NCBI GenBank assembly: GCA_002719095.1
Contig: PBGO01000018.1
Span: 56,307-90,642, forward strand
Direction of reading: 5' to 3'
Source: Fidelibacterota bacterium
GTDB taxonomy: Bacteria > Fidelibacterota > Marinisomatia > SCGC-AAA003-L08 > D37C17
DNA length: 34,336 nucleotides
The notes beneath the pieces are model-generated. The model saw only the letters and a program-made list of their open reading frames with translations. It ran no database searches and was not told the origin of the DNA. Positions within the stretch are counted from its first letter, which is position 1, and every line of letters starts with the position of its first letter. Shown piece after piece: positions 14,659 to 23,990 of the stretch. The position numbers and the translations under genes were made by a program.

Positions 14659-17600
14659 ATGGTTTTAAAAAATTATATGAATGTTATTTTGTTATTAGTA
14701 GGTCTAATTTTTGCAAATAAAGAAGTATCTAATTTTAAATTTGAACAAGGTAAAATCATATTTGAGCTTGAACAAATTCACGAAAAAACAGAGGAAGGAT
14801 ATCTTAAACTGCCCATCAAACAATCTTCATCGTCCGATATTGGATATCCAGAAATACCTTCATATAGTAGCTTATATCTTGTGGATCCGTCTGCAAACTA
14901 TAGCTTTGATGTTGTTGTTCATGATTCTTATACTATTGATGATGTAGTAATCTACCCTCACCAGGGTCCAAATTCGGCAGAAAAACTAACAAAAAATGAA
15001 ATATTTTATAACAGCAATAATACTTATCCTGAATCTTTAATCTCTGTTTCAGATCGCAAGAAAGCAAGAAATATGGAATTAGTTTCAATAATTGTTTATC
15101 CTTATTCTTATAATGCAGGAACAAAAGAGCTTGAGGTTTTTACAAACCTTGAGATTATAGCAACCAAAGAATCATATCGAGAGTCTAGTAATAACGCGGA
15201 GATGAAGCGTTCAAGATTATTTGAACAATTATATTCTGATATGATTATAAACTTTGAAGAATCTAGCAGAGAAGAAGACTATCAACATCCATCTATTTTG
15301 TATATTTGTGGTGGAAATTCATGTGATAACTCGTACGCGCAACAGCTATTTCAATGGAGACATGAGCAAGGTTATATTGTTTATACCGCTACAGAATCAG
15401 AAGTTGGTGGAAATAATGCATCAGCATCAGAAATAAAAAACTTTATAGAAGATGCAGTAGAATCATGGGACAACCCTCCAGAAATGGTAGGGTTGATAGG
15501 TGACACAGAGGGAAGCTACGATTTACCATGTAATTTTCACGATTGGGGAGGAGGAGGATGGTATGGAGGCTACAACGGCTCTTCTGACTTTGATTATACT
15601 CAGCTTGATGGAAATGATTTACTTGCTGATGTATTAATTGGCAGAATATCTGCAGAAAATTCTTCCGATTTAGCCAATATAATCAATAAGACAATTCAAT
15701 ACGAGAAAGGTATATATCAATCTGAAAGTTGGTTTGAAGGTGCTGCCCTAGTCGGAGACCCATCAGATTCAGGAGTATCAACAATAATCACCAATCAATA
15801 CATTGAAAATATTCTCGGAAATTATGGTTTTGAAAATATTTCTACAAATTATGGACAAGGTAATTATGACGATTGGGTTGAAGATAGATTTGACGAAGGA
15901 ATTCTATATTATAATTACCGAGGATTTTATGGATCAAGTGGCATTAATTCATCGGGTTTCAACAACGGGTTTGAAACACCTTTCGTTACAAGTTTAACTT
16001 GTGGTACAGGTGGTTTTGATGGTAATGCTGACAGCGAAAATTTTGTCAGGGCAGGTTCTGTCACTCAACCCAAAGGAGCAGTTGCTGCAGTTGGGGTTGC
16101 TACATCAGGGACTCATACAGCTTACAACAATATAGTAGATATGGGCATATACGAAGGTATATTCTCTAAGAGTTTAGAGTATTCTTCAGCAGTGACTACG
16201 AGTGGACATCTGGCTCTATTTAATACATACCCTTCTGACCCAGCTAATATTACAGAAACTTTTATATCGTGGACCAACTTAATTGGCGATCCTGCGCTTC
16301 ATTTGTGGACTGACACTCCTAAAAATTTCTCAATTAATTATCCTTTATCTATTAACCAAGGAACAACTAATATGGTAATAGGTGTTAATGATGGCAATGG
16401 AAATTCAGTTGAAGGTGCGATAGTAACATTACTACAAGGTAATGATATCATATATGTATCAAAAACTTCAGATATTGATGGTTTTGTTGATTTTCACTGG
16501 GATGATGTTTCAAGCTCTGAAGATATAATACTCACAATCAGAAAAAGAAATTTTAGGCCATTCCAAAGAACTATCGAAGTTTCAAACGATAGTTTTTTAG
16601 CAGCTGATGATTCAAATATTTTATTTATTGGTCAGGAAAATATTTATCCAGGAAATTTAGTAACTTTCAAGATTCCTGTTACAAATTACAATAATAATCC
16701 AGCGCAAAATGTGGTTGGGACACTAACATCAAACTCAAATTTTGCAACAATCATACAAGCAGTTTCAAATTATGGAAGCATAGGATCTAATCAAAATAAC
16801 GATGGTACAAATTATCAAATACAAATTTCTGATGATGCATACGAGACATCAAATCTAGAGCTAAAGCTAAATGTAATTTCTAATAATTCGAATAATATGT
16901 ATTCCATTCCCATAACTGTGAGTGCACCATTGATTGAACCAATTGCAACTATAATTAATGAACAAGAGCAAACTATTGCAATATCATTATTGAATAGCGG
17001 CTCGGTTCGTGCAGAGGATTTAAACATTGAATTAGAATCAAATAATGAGATGATTAGTATTTTAACTTCTTCACAATTCGTTGACAATTTAAATCCTGGG
17101 CAATACAACGACATAGTCTTTAATTACAATACGAATGCAAGCTTCATTCCTGGCCAAACTTTTTCTTTGCCTATCACAATATCTAGTAGTGCAGGCTATA
17201 ATAAGCAAGAGTTTGTTAATGTAACTCTTGGTCAAGTTTCAACCACAGATCCTCTTGGTCCAGATGAATATGGGTATATGATATATGATTCTGGCGATTC
17301 TAACTATGATTTAGCTCCTGAATATGAATGGATTGAGATTGCTGAAGGGCTAGGCAATAATCTTAATTTAGATGACGATGGAGATGGAAACGGTTCTAAT
17401 AGAACTGCCTTAGTCTCTCTTCCTTTTAATTTTAAGTTTTATGGTCAAACCTATACCGAAATTACTGTTAGCGCAGATGGATGGATATCTTTTGGAAGAA
17501 ATGACATCCCCTCTTTCAGGAATCATCCATTGCCTGGAGCAGGAGGTCCATCTCCAATGGTTGCTGCTTTTTGGGATGATTTAAAAACAGGTTCCGGTGG

Positions 17601-18144
17601 AAATGTCTATACTTATAGCAATGATGAATATTTAGTCATTCAGTGGGATTATATGCGAACTTACCAAAACAATGATAGGCAAACATTTGAAATCATTCTT
17701 TATAATAATGAACTTCTTGATGATCCTACTATTTCAGGAGATAATGAAATTAAAATTCAGTATTACGATTTTAATAACACTACTTCTGGATACTATCCTG
17801 AAGGAGGCACACCCGTGCATGGATGTTATTCGACTATAGGTATTGAGAATCACATGGGAAATCAAGGTCTGCAGTATACGTTTGATAATCAATACTCACC
17901 AGCAGCGATGAGTTTGAGTGATGGTGATGCTATTTTTATTACAACAGGAAAAATATCGTACACATTAGGTGACCTCAACTTTGATAGTACAGTAAATGTT
18001 CTTGATGTTGTTACATTAGTAAATATTGTATTAAATATAATTGAGCCTAATTCTGCGCAAGAATTAGCATCTGATTTGAACGGAGATGGAACTTTAAATG
18101 TTCTTGATGTAGTTTTAATAGTTAATCTAGCTCTAGGTACGTAA
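14659..18144 (+). CDS. Giant secreted peptidase-C25 (gingipain)-like protein with dockerin-like tail
   Basis: 1161 residues from ATG 14659, chosen for GGAG eight bases upstream and the signal peptide that follows (YMNVILLLVGLIFA). An N-terminal prodomain (about 20-205) precedes the C25 domain (about 210-560): ILYICGG, MVGLIGDTEGSYDLP, VLIGRISAEN and LIGDPALHLW are typical. The Cys448 nucleophile motif is kept (LTCGTGGFDG), but the expected GHG His region reads NYRGFYG, with Phe423 in the His place. Ig-like/CARDB-like domains follow, then a beta-sandwich with LPFNFKFYGQTYTEITVSAD, and two dockerin-like loops at the C-terminus (GDLNFDSTVNVLDVV and SDLNGDGTLNVLDVV). It may be a non-catalytic or unusual protease. 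The 13 bases ending at its ATG match those of hsp20. Confidence 0.88.
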   Translation: MVLKNYMNVILLLVGLIFANKEVSNFKFEQGKIIFELEQIHEKTEEGYLKLPIKQSSSSDIGYPEIPSYSSLYLVDPSANYSFDVVVHDSYTIDDVVIYPHQGPNSAEKLTKNEIFYNSNNTYPESLISVSDRKKARNMELVSIIVYPYSYNAGTKELEVFTNLEIIATKESYRESSNNAEMKRSRLFEQLYSDMIINFEESSREEDYQHPSILYICGGNSCDNSYAQQLFQWRHEQGYIVYTATESEVGGNNASASEIKNFIEDAVESWDNPPEMVGLIGDTEGSYDLPCNFHDWGGGGWYGGYNGSSDFDYTQLDGNDLLADVLIGRISAENSSDLANIINKTIQYEKGIYQSESWFEGAALVGDPSDSGVSTIITNQYIENILGNYGFENISTNYGQGNYDDWVEDRFDEGILYYNYRGFYGSSGINSSGFNNGFETPFVTSLTCGTGGFDGNADSENFVRAGSVTQPKGAVAAVGVATSGTHTAYNNIVDMGIYEGIFSKSLEYSSAVTTSGHLALFNTYPSDPANITETFISWTNLIGDPALHLWTDTPKNFSINYPLSINQGTTNMVIGVNDGNGNSVEGAIVTLLQGNDIIYVSKTSDIDGFVDFHWDDVSSSEDIILTIRKRNFRPFQRTIEVSNDSFLAADDSNILFIGQENIYPGNLVTFKIPVTNYNNNPAQNVVGTLTSNSNFATIIQAVSNYGSIGSNQNNDGTNYQIQISDDAYETSNLELKLNVISNNSNNMYSIPITVSAPLIEPIATIINEQEQTIAISLLNSGSVRAEDLNIELESNNEMISILTSSQFVDNLNPGQYNDIVFNYNTNASFIPGQTFSLPITISSSAGYNKQEFVNVTLGQVSTTDPLGPDEYGYMIYDSGDSNYDLAPEYEWIEIAEGLGNNLNLDDDGDGNGSNRTALVSLPFNFKFYGQTYTEITVSADGWISFGRNDIPSFRNHPLPGAGGPSPMVAAFWDDLKTGSGGNVYTYSNDEYLVIQWDYMRTYQNNDRQTFEIILYNNELLDDPTISGDNEIKIQYYDFNNTTSGYYPEGGTPVHGCYSTIGIENHMGNQGLQYTFDNQYSPAAMSLSDGDAIFITTGKISYTLGDLNFDSTVNVLDVVTLVNIVLNIIEPNSAQELASDLNGDGTLNVLDVVLIVNLALGT

Positions 18145-18149
18145 TATAT

Positions 18150-19163
18150 TTACTTTTCAATAATACCATATTCAAGCATTTGGTTAGCTGTTTCAATAAT
18201 TGACTTTTCAATTCTTGAAGGCTCCCATTTTAAAATATTTTTGGCATTAGCACATCTCAATTTATTTTTAAACCCAAGGTAAAATATTACTATCTCTAAC
18301 TCTTTATCAAAATTTGATAAAAATTTAACTAGAAAATTTGGAGCATTAAATTTAGGCGCTCTTTTATAACCGTTATTCCTTAGTATTTGAGCTAGCTCCT
18401 GAAACCATAAGCTCTTTGCTGAAAGCAAAAATCTTTTACCGTTAGTTGCTGAACTTAGCATGGCTTTAACATGTATTTTGGCAACATCTTTAACGTCAAC
18501 AAGATTTAGTCCGCATTTTGGAGTAAAAGGCATTGAACCGTCTAATAATTTTTTAACAACCTGATTTGAAATACCAATATCCATTGATAGAGAAGGTCCT
18601 ACAACTATCACAGGATTTATTGTACAAACCTCAATTTTATTAGAATTGTCTTCCTTACGAAAATAGTCCCACAAAAATTTCTCAGCTTTTGTTTTACTCA
18701 TATCATAAGGACTTATATTGGGGTTATCTAAATTTGTCCAATCTTGGTCACTAATCTCATTTTTTCTTGAGCCTGCTCCAATGGCAGAAAATGATGATGT
18801 CATGATAAATTTCTTAACATTATTTTTAATTGACGAAAATAAACAGCGCCTAAGACCATCTACCGCAGGTCTCACAAGATCATCAATGTTATTTGAAGAA
18901 AGTAGAGATACTGGAGAAGCTGCATGAATTACATACTTACATCCATTAATAGCATCATCCCATCCTTCATCTTCTAATAAATCTAAGTAACAAATTTCTA
19001 ATTTATTATTACAGTTTACAATTTTTGATATAGAATCTACAACTTCTTGCTTTCTTGATTTTGTTCTAATTGAAGTCTTAACAGAAAAGCCATTTTTAAT
19101 TAGTTCAACTATACAATGTTGTGCAATGTATCCTGTTCCTCCAGAAACAAATACTTTATCCAT
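18150..19163 (-). CDS. Extended SDR, dihydroflavonol/cinnamoyl-CoA reductase-like
   Basis: NAD(P)-dependent oxidoreductase of the extended short-chain dehydrogenase class, 337 residues. The dinucleotide loop SGGTGYIAQH is at the N-terminus. YVIHAASPV is the family hallmark near residue 80. The catalytic Ser is in FIMTSSFSAIG (near 123) and the Tyr153-Lys157 pair is in SPYDMSKTKAEK. The pattern fits the dihydroflavonol-4-reductase branch, whose bacterial members act on varied aldehydes or ketones; the substrate is unknown. It is the last gene of a five-gene minus-strand run, 24 bases after the upstream SDR, with a GGGGTGAG Shine-Dalgarno. It ends five bases from the convergent C25-like gene. 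Confidence 0.92.
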   Translation of the reverse strand: MDKVFVSGGTGYIAQHCIVELIKNGFSVKTSIRTKSRKQEVVDSISKIVNCNNKLEICYLDLLEDEGWDDAINGCKYVIHAASPVSLLSSNNIDDLVRPAVDGLRRCLFSSIKNNVKKFIMTSSFSAIGAGSRKNEISDQDWTNLDNPNISPYDMSKTKAEKFLWDYFRKEDNSNKIEVCTINPVIVVGPSLSMDIGISNQVVKKLLDGSMPFTPKCGLNLVDVKDVAKIHVKAMLSSATNGKRFLLSAKSLWFQELAQILRNNGYKRAPKFNAPNFLVKFLSNFDKELEIVIFYLGFKNKLRCANAKNILKWEPSRIEKSIIETANQMLEYGIIEK

Positions 19164-19187
19164 AACTCACCCCTAAAATTAGATAGT

Positions 19188-20018
19188 TTACTTTTTTGAA
19201 TGACCTTCCCAAAAATCCATACTTTTAAAACCACCAAGTACGCTGCCAAGAAAATCAAAAATAGGTCTTGGAAAAATAGACTTGATAAAAGGGATAAGTT
19301 TTACAAATCCAGGCTCAATGACAAAAAGTTTACCAGTTTTAACTGCTTTGATTATCTTTTTGCTTATTTTTTGTTGCGACAGCATTGGAATAAAAGTTGG
19401 TTCTTTTATACCATTAAACATACCTGTATTTATGAATGCTGTACAAACGATTGTCATGCCGATATGATTGTACCCTTTTTTCTTTAATTCAATACGTAAG
19501 CTCTCAGACAAGTTTGTCAATGCAGACTTACTTGACGCATAACTTGCTGCCCCTGGTAGAGATGTAAAGCCTGAAGCGCTCGATATGTTTATAATGTGCG
19601 ATTCTTGCTGATTAATTAAGTCATCAAGAAAAATATGTAAAAAATTAATGACACCAATTACATTTACATCATAAGTGATTTTATGTTTTTCAATAGAAGT
19701 GTCTAAAAAATCACCTCCGAATACAACACCTGCATTATTTACTAAAATATCAATCTTTCCTAAATCTGAATGAATTTTATTTTTTACAGATTGAATTTTA
19801 TCATAGTTAGTTACATCTAAACAATATCCATAACATTTAACGCCGTAGGAGGTTATCTCTTTAATATTTTCAGGAAAGCATTCTGGCCTAAAAAAAGATT
19901 CATTCAGGTCACATATTATAATATTCGCCCCTTTAGAAGCAAACTCAATTGCAATTTGTTTACCAAGACCTCTTGCGCCTCCTGTGATTAAAATATTTTT
20001 ATTTTTAAAGTTTTTCAT
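19188..20018 (-). CDS. Classical SDR oxidoreductase
   Basis: 276-residue short-chain dehydrogenase. The cofactor loop is TGGARGLGK (residues 12-20). CLDV precedes the NNAG motif (94-97), the catalytic Ser147 is in IINISSASG, and Tyr160 and Lys164 are in SYASSKSAL. Asp37 after the second strand (IIICDLN) suggests NAD(H) preference. The substrate is unknown. The hydrophobic C-terminal region (KLFVIEPGFVKLIPFIKSIF) resembles that of membrane-associated SDRs acting on lipid-like substrates. It sits 12 bases after the glutathione peroxidase gene. Confidence 0.93.
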   Translation of the reverse strand: MKNFKNKNILITGGARGLGKQIAIEFASKGANIIICDLNESFFRPECFPENIKEITSYGVKCYGYCLDVTNYDKIQSVKNKIHSDLGKIDILVNNAGVVFGGDFLDTSIEKHKITYDVNVIGVINFLHIFLDDLINQQESHIINISSASGFTSLPGAASYASSKSALTNLSESLRIELKKKGYNHIGMTIVCTAFINTGMFNGIKEPTFIPMLSQQKISKKIIKAVKTGKLFVIEPGFVKLIPFIKSIFPRPIFDFLGSVLGGFKSMDFWEGHSKK

Positions 20019-20030
20019 TAATAAGAAATA

Positions 20031-20609
20031 CTAATCATTAATTTTTGATATAATGTCTTCAGAAAGAGGACTTATTTGAGGTCCCCAAACACTTATGAGT
20101 GATCCACTCTCGTCAATAAGATACTTACTAAAGTTCCAAGTAGGTTTTTTGGTGTTCCAGCCATTTTTATTTTTATCAGATAGCCATTTAAAAATTGGGT
20201 GAATTTTTTTTCCTTTCACTGAAATTTTTTCAAACATGTCAAATTTTATTCCAAAATTAACTTCACAAAAATTTTTAATTTGCTCATTAGAGCCGGGCTC
20301 CTGACCTAGAAAATCATTTGAGGGAAAGGCAAGAATATGAAGCTTATCTCCAAAATTAGCATGAAGATTTTGGAGATCTTTATACTGCGGAGTATAACCA
20401 CATTGCGATGCCACATTCACGATAAGAATTTTTTTATTTTTGTAATCTGACATTGATATATCATTTCCATTAATAGTCCTCGCTGACAAATCATAAAAAG
20501 ATTCTTTTGGTGAAGCTTTCTTAACATTTTGCGTTTGGAAATTAGTACATCTGTTGAAAACAACTACAATAAATATCAAAATTGGCAATATAAAAAAAAC
20601 TAATTTCAT
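20031..20609 (-). CDS. Membrane-anchored glutathione peroxidase family protein
   Basis: Peroxidase reducing organic or lipid hydroperoxides. The catalytic tetrad is visible: Cys70 (NVASQCGYTPQY), Gln103 (LGQEPGS), and Trp158 with Asn159 (PTWNFSKYLI). Cys115 in IKNFCEVNFGIKF sits where thioredoxin-dependent members keep a resolving Cys, so thioredoxin is the likelier reductant. Residues 3-19 are strongly hydrophobic and followed by RC, giving a membrane anchor or export signal facing the periplasm; most GPx proteins lack this. The start overlaps the START gene stop by four bases (ATGA) and has an AAGGAG Shine-Dalgarno. Confidence 0.95.
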   Translation of the reverse strand: MKLVFFILPILIFIVVVFNRCTNFQTQNVKKASPKESFYDLSARTINGNDISMSDYKNKKILIVNVASQCGYTPQYKDLQNLHANFGDKLHILAFPSNDFLGQEPGSNEQIKNFCEVNFGIKFDMFEKISVKGKKIHPIFKWLSDKNKNGWNTKKPTWNFSKYLIDESGSLISVWGPQISPLSEDIISKIND

Positions 20610-21295
20610 TTAATCTCCTTAATATAACTTTCTTTCAAAATACTTTTAAATAAGTTGATGATAGACTGAGAAGCAAAATAATCATTTAAACTTGCGGTTA
20701 ATGACCCTCCCGAATCCATGTAAAGAATATATGATACTTTACTAATATTCTCTGATAAGTTATTTATTTTCCAATATCCTGCACCAGAATTTAAATAAAC
20801 TGCACCAGGATTTTTATTAATAATTGATTTTAATTTTGAGGATGCTTTTACTTCGGACATACTTATAAGAGACCAATTTAGCTCTCTTTCATTCATTCTT
20901 TTAATCTTAAAAAAATAATGTCTGTCATCAATGAAAGGGATTGGGATAGGAAAATAATTATAAGCATAAACTTCATTATTTTTCTGTCCAACAATAAAGG
21001 ACTGAACATCAGCATTATCCATTATCTCAGGATAATTATCAATATCCATAACAATATCTAACACTGACTTTGCGTTGAAACTAACAATTTTCTCTACTTT
21101 CAACGCCCTAAGATTTAGTCCTTGGATACTTTTTTCATAAACATTAATACTATCACTACGTATTTCAACTAAACTCCAATTTTTTTCGTTTCTCAACTCA
21201 ATTAAAAGCTCATTGTTATTTACCGGAATAGTAAATGAAAAAACTAAATATAAAAATAATATAAATCTTTTATTTTTTACTTCTAACTCTAACAT
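20606..21295 (-). CDS. Secreted START/SRPBCC-domain protein
   Basis: Probable lipid-binding protein outside the cytoplasm. From Met at 21295 the N-terminus is basic then hydrophobic (RFILFLYLVFSFTI), a signal peptide. The rest matches START-type helix-grip proteins: WSLVEIRSDSINVYEK, VLDIVMDIDNYPEIMDNA, IPFIDDRHYFFKIKR and a final helix. I prefer 21295 over the in-frame upstream ATG at 21334, which would put 13 charged and hydrophobic residues before the signal. Either start overlaps the upstream acyltransferase gene (by 26 or 65 bases). The ligand is unknown, but neighbours suggest lipid or lipid peroxide handling. Confidence 0.82.
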   Translation of the reverse strand: MLELEVKNKRFILFLYLVFSFTIPVNNNELLIELRNEKNWSLVEIRSDSINVYEKSIQGLNLRALKVEKIVSFNAKSVLDIVMDIDNYPEIMDNADVQSFIVGQKNNEVYAYNYFPIPIPFIDDRHYFFKIKRMNERELNWSLISMSEVKASSKLKSIINKNPGAVYLNSGAGYWKINNLSENISKVSYILYMDSGGSLTASLNDYFASQSIINLFKSILKESYIKEIK

Positions 21296-22016
21296 TAACA
21301 GCAGGATTTCCTTTCCATATTTCTTTTTCTCCAATAATACTTCTTTTTTTCAAAACAGATTTAGTAGCTAGAATACTTCTATCTCCAATGTGGCAGCCAG
21401 GCCAAATTAGCGATTGCGCACCAATTGTACATTTTTTCCCAATTTTAACTTTTTCCAAGATAAGCTTGCCTCCTTCAACTGTATGACAATTTATACTTGA
21501 ACCACCGCCAATAACTGAACCATCTCCAACTTCTAGCAACCAAGGATCATTAATATTAATTGTGTTTAATTGAACATTTTTGCCAATCTTGGCACCAATG
21601 ATTTTAAAGTAAATAATATTTATAAAAGATGGTGTTATAAAGTCTAAAAAAGTTAGATTAGCTAACCTAAGAAATGCACCACATACCCCCCACTTTACAG
21701 ATTGGAAAGAACCTAATTTATAAATTCCCTCTTTTGGTTTTATAGGTAATAACCTCAATGTAAAAGAAACAATTAACAGTAAACTAATTCCAAACGTAAA
21801 AAAGCATAAAGAAATCAAAATTCCAAAAGTAATTGTATTAAAAATATATGAGTCAAAAAGCATAAAAAAATCTCTGTTATCAAATAATATTATTGCAGGC
21901 GTTAAGCTCAATCCGTAGACGATACATGCAATGAAAATAAAAGCTATTGTTAAAACAGCCTGCAAGATTGGAAATATTTTTTTCACTAGCTTAAACCATA
22001 TTTTATCATATACCAA
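21270..22016 (-). CDS. Membrane protein with hexapeptide-repeat (left-handed beta-helix) acyltransferase domain
   Basis: 248 residues. Two hydrophobic spans (about 14-40 and 58-88) anchor the protein. The second half carries hexapeptide repeats (IGAKIGKNVQLNT, VGDGSVIGGGSSIN, IGKKCTIGAQSLI, GCHIGDRSILATKSVL) and ends EIWKGNPAV, a usual ending for LbetaH acetyl/acyltransferases. The layout resembles the C-terminal part of Pls-type proteins linked to lipid or peptide modification. The only start in the right place is TTG at 22014-22016, with no good Shine-Dalgarno; the next Met is past residue 45. It heads the five-gene minus-strand run and diverges from algH. Confidence 0.82.
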   Translation of the reverse strand: MVYDKIWFKLVKKIFPILQAVLTIAFIFIACIVYGLSLTPAIILFDNRDFFMLFDSYIFNTITFGILISLCFFTFGISLLLIVSFTLRLLPIKPKEGIYKLGSFQSVKWGVCGAFLRLANLTFLDFITPSFINIIYFKIIGAKIGKNVQLNTININDPWLLEVGDGSVIGGGSSINCHTVEGGKLILEKVKIGKKCTIGAQSLIWPGCHIGDRSILATKSVLKKRSIIGEKEIWKGNPAVNVRVRSKK

Positions 22017-22086
22017 AATTTACACTTTATTAAACTGTAAAGTAAAAATATTTTGGAAAAATGGTCTTTTTTTACGATAATTAAGT

Positions 22087-22638
22087 ATGAAGAAAAATAA
22101 AAATTTAAAGAACCACTTTCTGATCACGATGCCACAGCTTAATGAAAGCGTTTTTGATAAAGGCATAATATATATATGTCAACACAATAAAGATGGTGCA
22201 ATGGGGATAATGATTAATAAGCCTATACCTAATATTGATGAAGTTCTATCAAAATTTGAACTTAAGAATATAACACCAAAACCAAATATCTATCTTGGCG
22301 GCCCAGTAGATTTAAATAAAGGATTTGTGATACATCAAAGTGATTATGAGACTAATGGTACTCTTGAAATTTCAAAAAATATTTCTCTAACATCAAATTT
22401 AAAAATCGTTAATGATATTTTAGATGGTAATGGACCAAATAAGTTTAGGTTGGCATTGGGCTACTCAGGTTGGGGACCTGGACAGCTAGAAAAAGAGCTA
22501 AAACATGGAGACTGGTTACTTCTTCCAGCAAATCAGAATCTTATTTTTAATACTCCAGATGAAATGATGTGGAAAACTGCGTATAAAAATCTTGGAATCA
22601 GCCTGAAAGACTTTGGTGGTACTGCTGGTATAAGTTAG
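22087..22638 (+). CDS. AlgH/YqgE (UPF0301) family protein
   Basis: 183 residues, matching the UPF0301 family along its length: NHFLITMPQLNESVFDKGI, GAMGIMINKPI, IYLGGPVDLNKGFVIH, FRLALGYSGWGPGQLEKEL and WLLLPANQNLIFNT. The biochemical role is not established; in Pseudomonas AlgH has been tied to regulation of alginate. It stands alone, divergent from the acyltransferase operon and convergent with tldE. No clear Shine-Dalgarno precedes the ATG. Confidence 0.95.
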   Translation: MKKNKNLKNHFLITMPQLNESVFDKGIIYICQHNKDGAMGIMINKPIPNIDEVLSKFELKNITPKPNIYLGGPVDLNKGFVIHQSDYETNGTLEISKNISLTSNLKIVNDILDGNGPNKFRLALGYSGWGPGQLEKELKHGDWLLLPANQNLIFNTPDEMMWKTAYKNLGISLKDFGGTAGIS

Positions 22639-22663
22639 ATACTTATATCTAAAACAGAAAAGC

Positions 22664-23989
22664 TTATAAAGTAAACTTAAATGAACTCAAGAGTATTCCT
22701 GGACAAATATTTCCACCTAATGATCTTTGCTGGTATGTACCAACAGAAGGTATAAATTCTGTTTTATCTCCTACAGATTCCAAACTACTACCAAAAAAAC
22801 TATAAATACTATCATCAAATCTCATATTTTCAATTGGAGCAACGATTTCTCCGTTTTCTACCCAAAAACATGCATATCTTGTCATCCCGGTAATTCTACC
22901 TCCAAGATTATCGCTCCAGTTCAAATAATGTAAATTGCTTAAATAGAGACCTTTATCAATTTTTTGTAATATTTCAGATTCTTTTAAATCTCCAGAATCT
23001 AGCTTTGGAGCTCTTAAATATTCTCCCTCATCAGCAAAATTTGAGTTTATACTATACTCTTTTGCAGTTCTTGAACTAACTAACGTATTTTTTAAAACAC
23101 CGTCATCTATAATATTTAAAACTTTTGGTGCTACTTCCCCAATTGAATTAAACCTTGGTACAAAACCACTTGAAAAATCTTCTGTCAATGAAAAACAGTT
23201 CGATAATTTTTCTGCTTTTCGCATTTTTATCAAAGCACTCTGTCCTTGACGAATAGAGGACTCCCCAACGCCATTCCAAGAAAACATGCCAATTAAATCT
23301 GAAACACCCGCCGGAGCAATATATGTTCTGTATTCTCCTGGGCTTAATTTTATTGAATCTCTCTCTAATAACTTAAGCTTTTGGATTGAGGAATTCATGT
23401 ATGACTCATAATCATTTTGATCCCAACAATTTCCTGCATATGTGCCTTTAACCATTTTCTCATCTTTAGTGACTAATGAAAAATCTAATGAAAAAGTATC
23501 CGTCTCAAACCAGTGATTTAACCCTAGTGAATTCGAGCATCCTCTAAAGATTGTACCTGATGCCCATATTCCTGCTAAATCAACATCCTTGACAACATCT
23601 GTTAGTGATTCAACTGTGGATATTTTTGACAGTAGTTTTCCTGGGTTAATTTCAATTAGTGAGTTAGTTTTTTTTGGCGGCATAACCAAAAATGGATCTA
23701 AAGGTAACTGCACTACTTCACTTTTTAATCTTTGAAGTTCTTTAATAGCTCGCTTTGAATCTATTTCCAGGTTATTTGATAAAGTTATTGCACTGTGACA
23801 AACCTTACCATTGTCAATTATGGATAATGATAGATTTGTGTCAACTACATCTCCAATCTGACGTACTTTAGAATTGCTAAGTCTGCAAAAATGACTTTCC
23901 TCTCCTGATAAAGATAAAGTTAATACTTGTTTAGAATCTAAATAACTAAACAATTTAGCTGATAATTTTTCAAAAAAATTACAATCCAT
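22664..23989 (-). CDS. TldE/PmbA family metalloprotease partner
   Basis: Non-catalytic partner of TldD in a heteromeric cytosolic protease. I chose ATG 23989, one base after the tldD stop with GGGAG just upstream, over the in-frame upstream start at 24043, which would sit inside tldD. Family features: LSLSGEESHFCR, DLAGIWASGTIFRGCSNS, FSLVTKDEKMVKGTYAG and the glycine-rich end GMTRYACFWVENGEIVAPIENMRF. As expected for TldE, it lacks the HExxxH zinc motif. The conserved order tldD-tldE with coupling supports the pair. Confidence 0.92.
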   Translation of the reverse strand: MDCNFFEKLSAKLFSYLDSKQVLTLSLSGEESHFCRLSNSKVRQIGDVVDTNLSLSIIDNGKVCHSAITLSNNLEIDSKRAIKELQRLKSEVVQLPLDPFLVMPPKKTNSLIEINPGKLLSKISTVESLTDVVKDVDLAGIWASGTIFRGCSNSLGLNHWFETDTFSLDFSLVTKDEKMVKGTYAGNCWDQNDYESYMNSSIQKLKLLERDSIKLSPGEYRTYIAPAGVSDLIGMFSWNGVGESSIRQGQSALIKMRKAEKLSNCFSLTEDFSSGFVPRFNSIGEVAPKVLNIIDDGVLKNTLVSSRTAKEYSINSNFADEGEYLRAPKLDSGDLKESEILQKIDKGLYLSNLHYLNWSDNLGGRITGMTRYACFWVENGEIVAPIENMRFDDSIYSFFGSSLESVGDKTEFIPSVGTYQQRSLGGNICPGILLSSFKFTL

Positions 23990-23990
23990 T

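Noticed and set aside
22635-22652. Hairpin TTAGATA-CTTA-TATCTAA after algH as a terminator
   Set aside because: The stem is almost all A-T and no T-run follows on either strand, so it is too weak to call.
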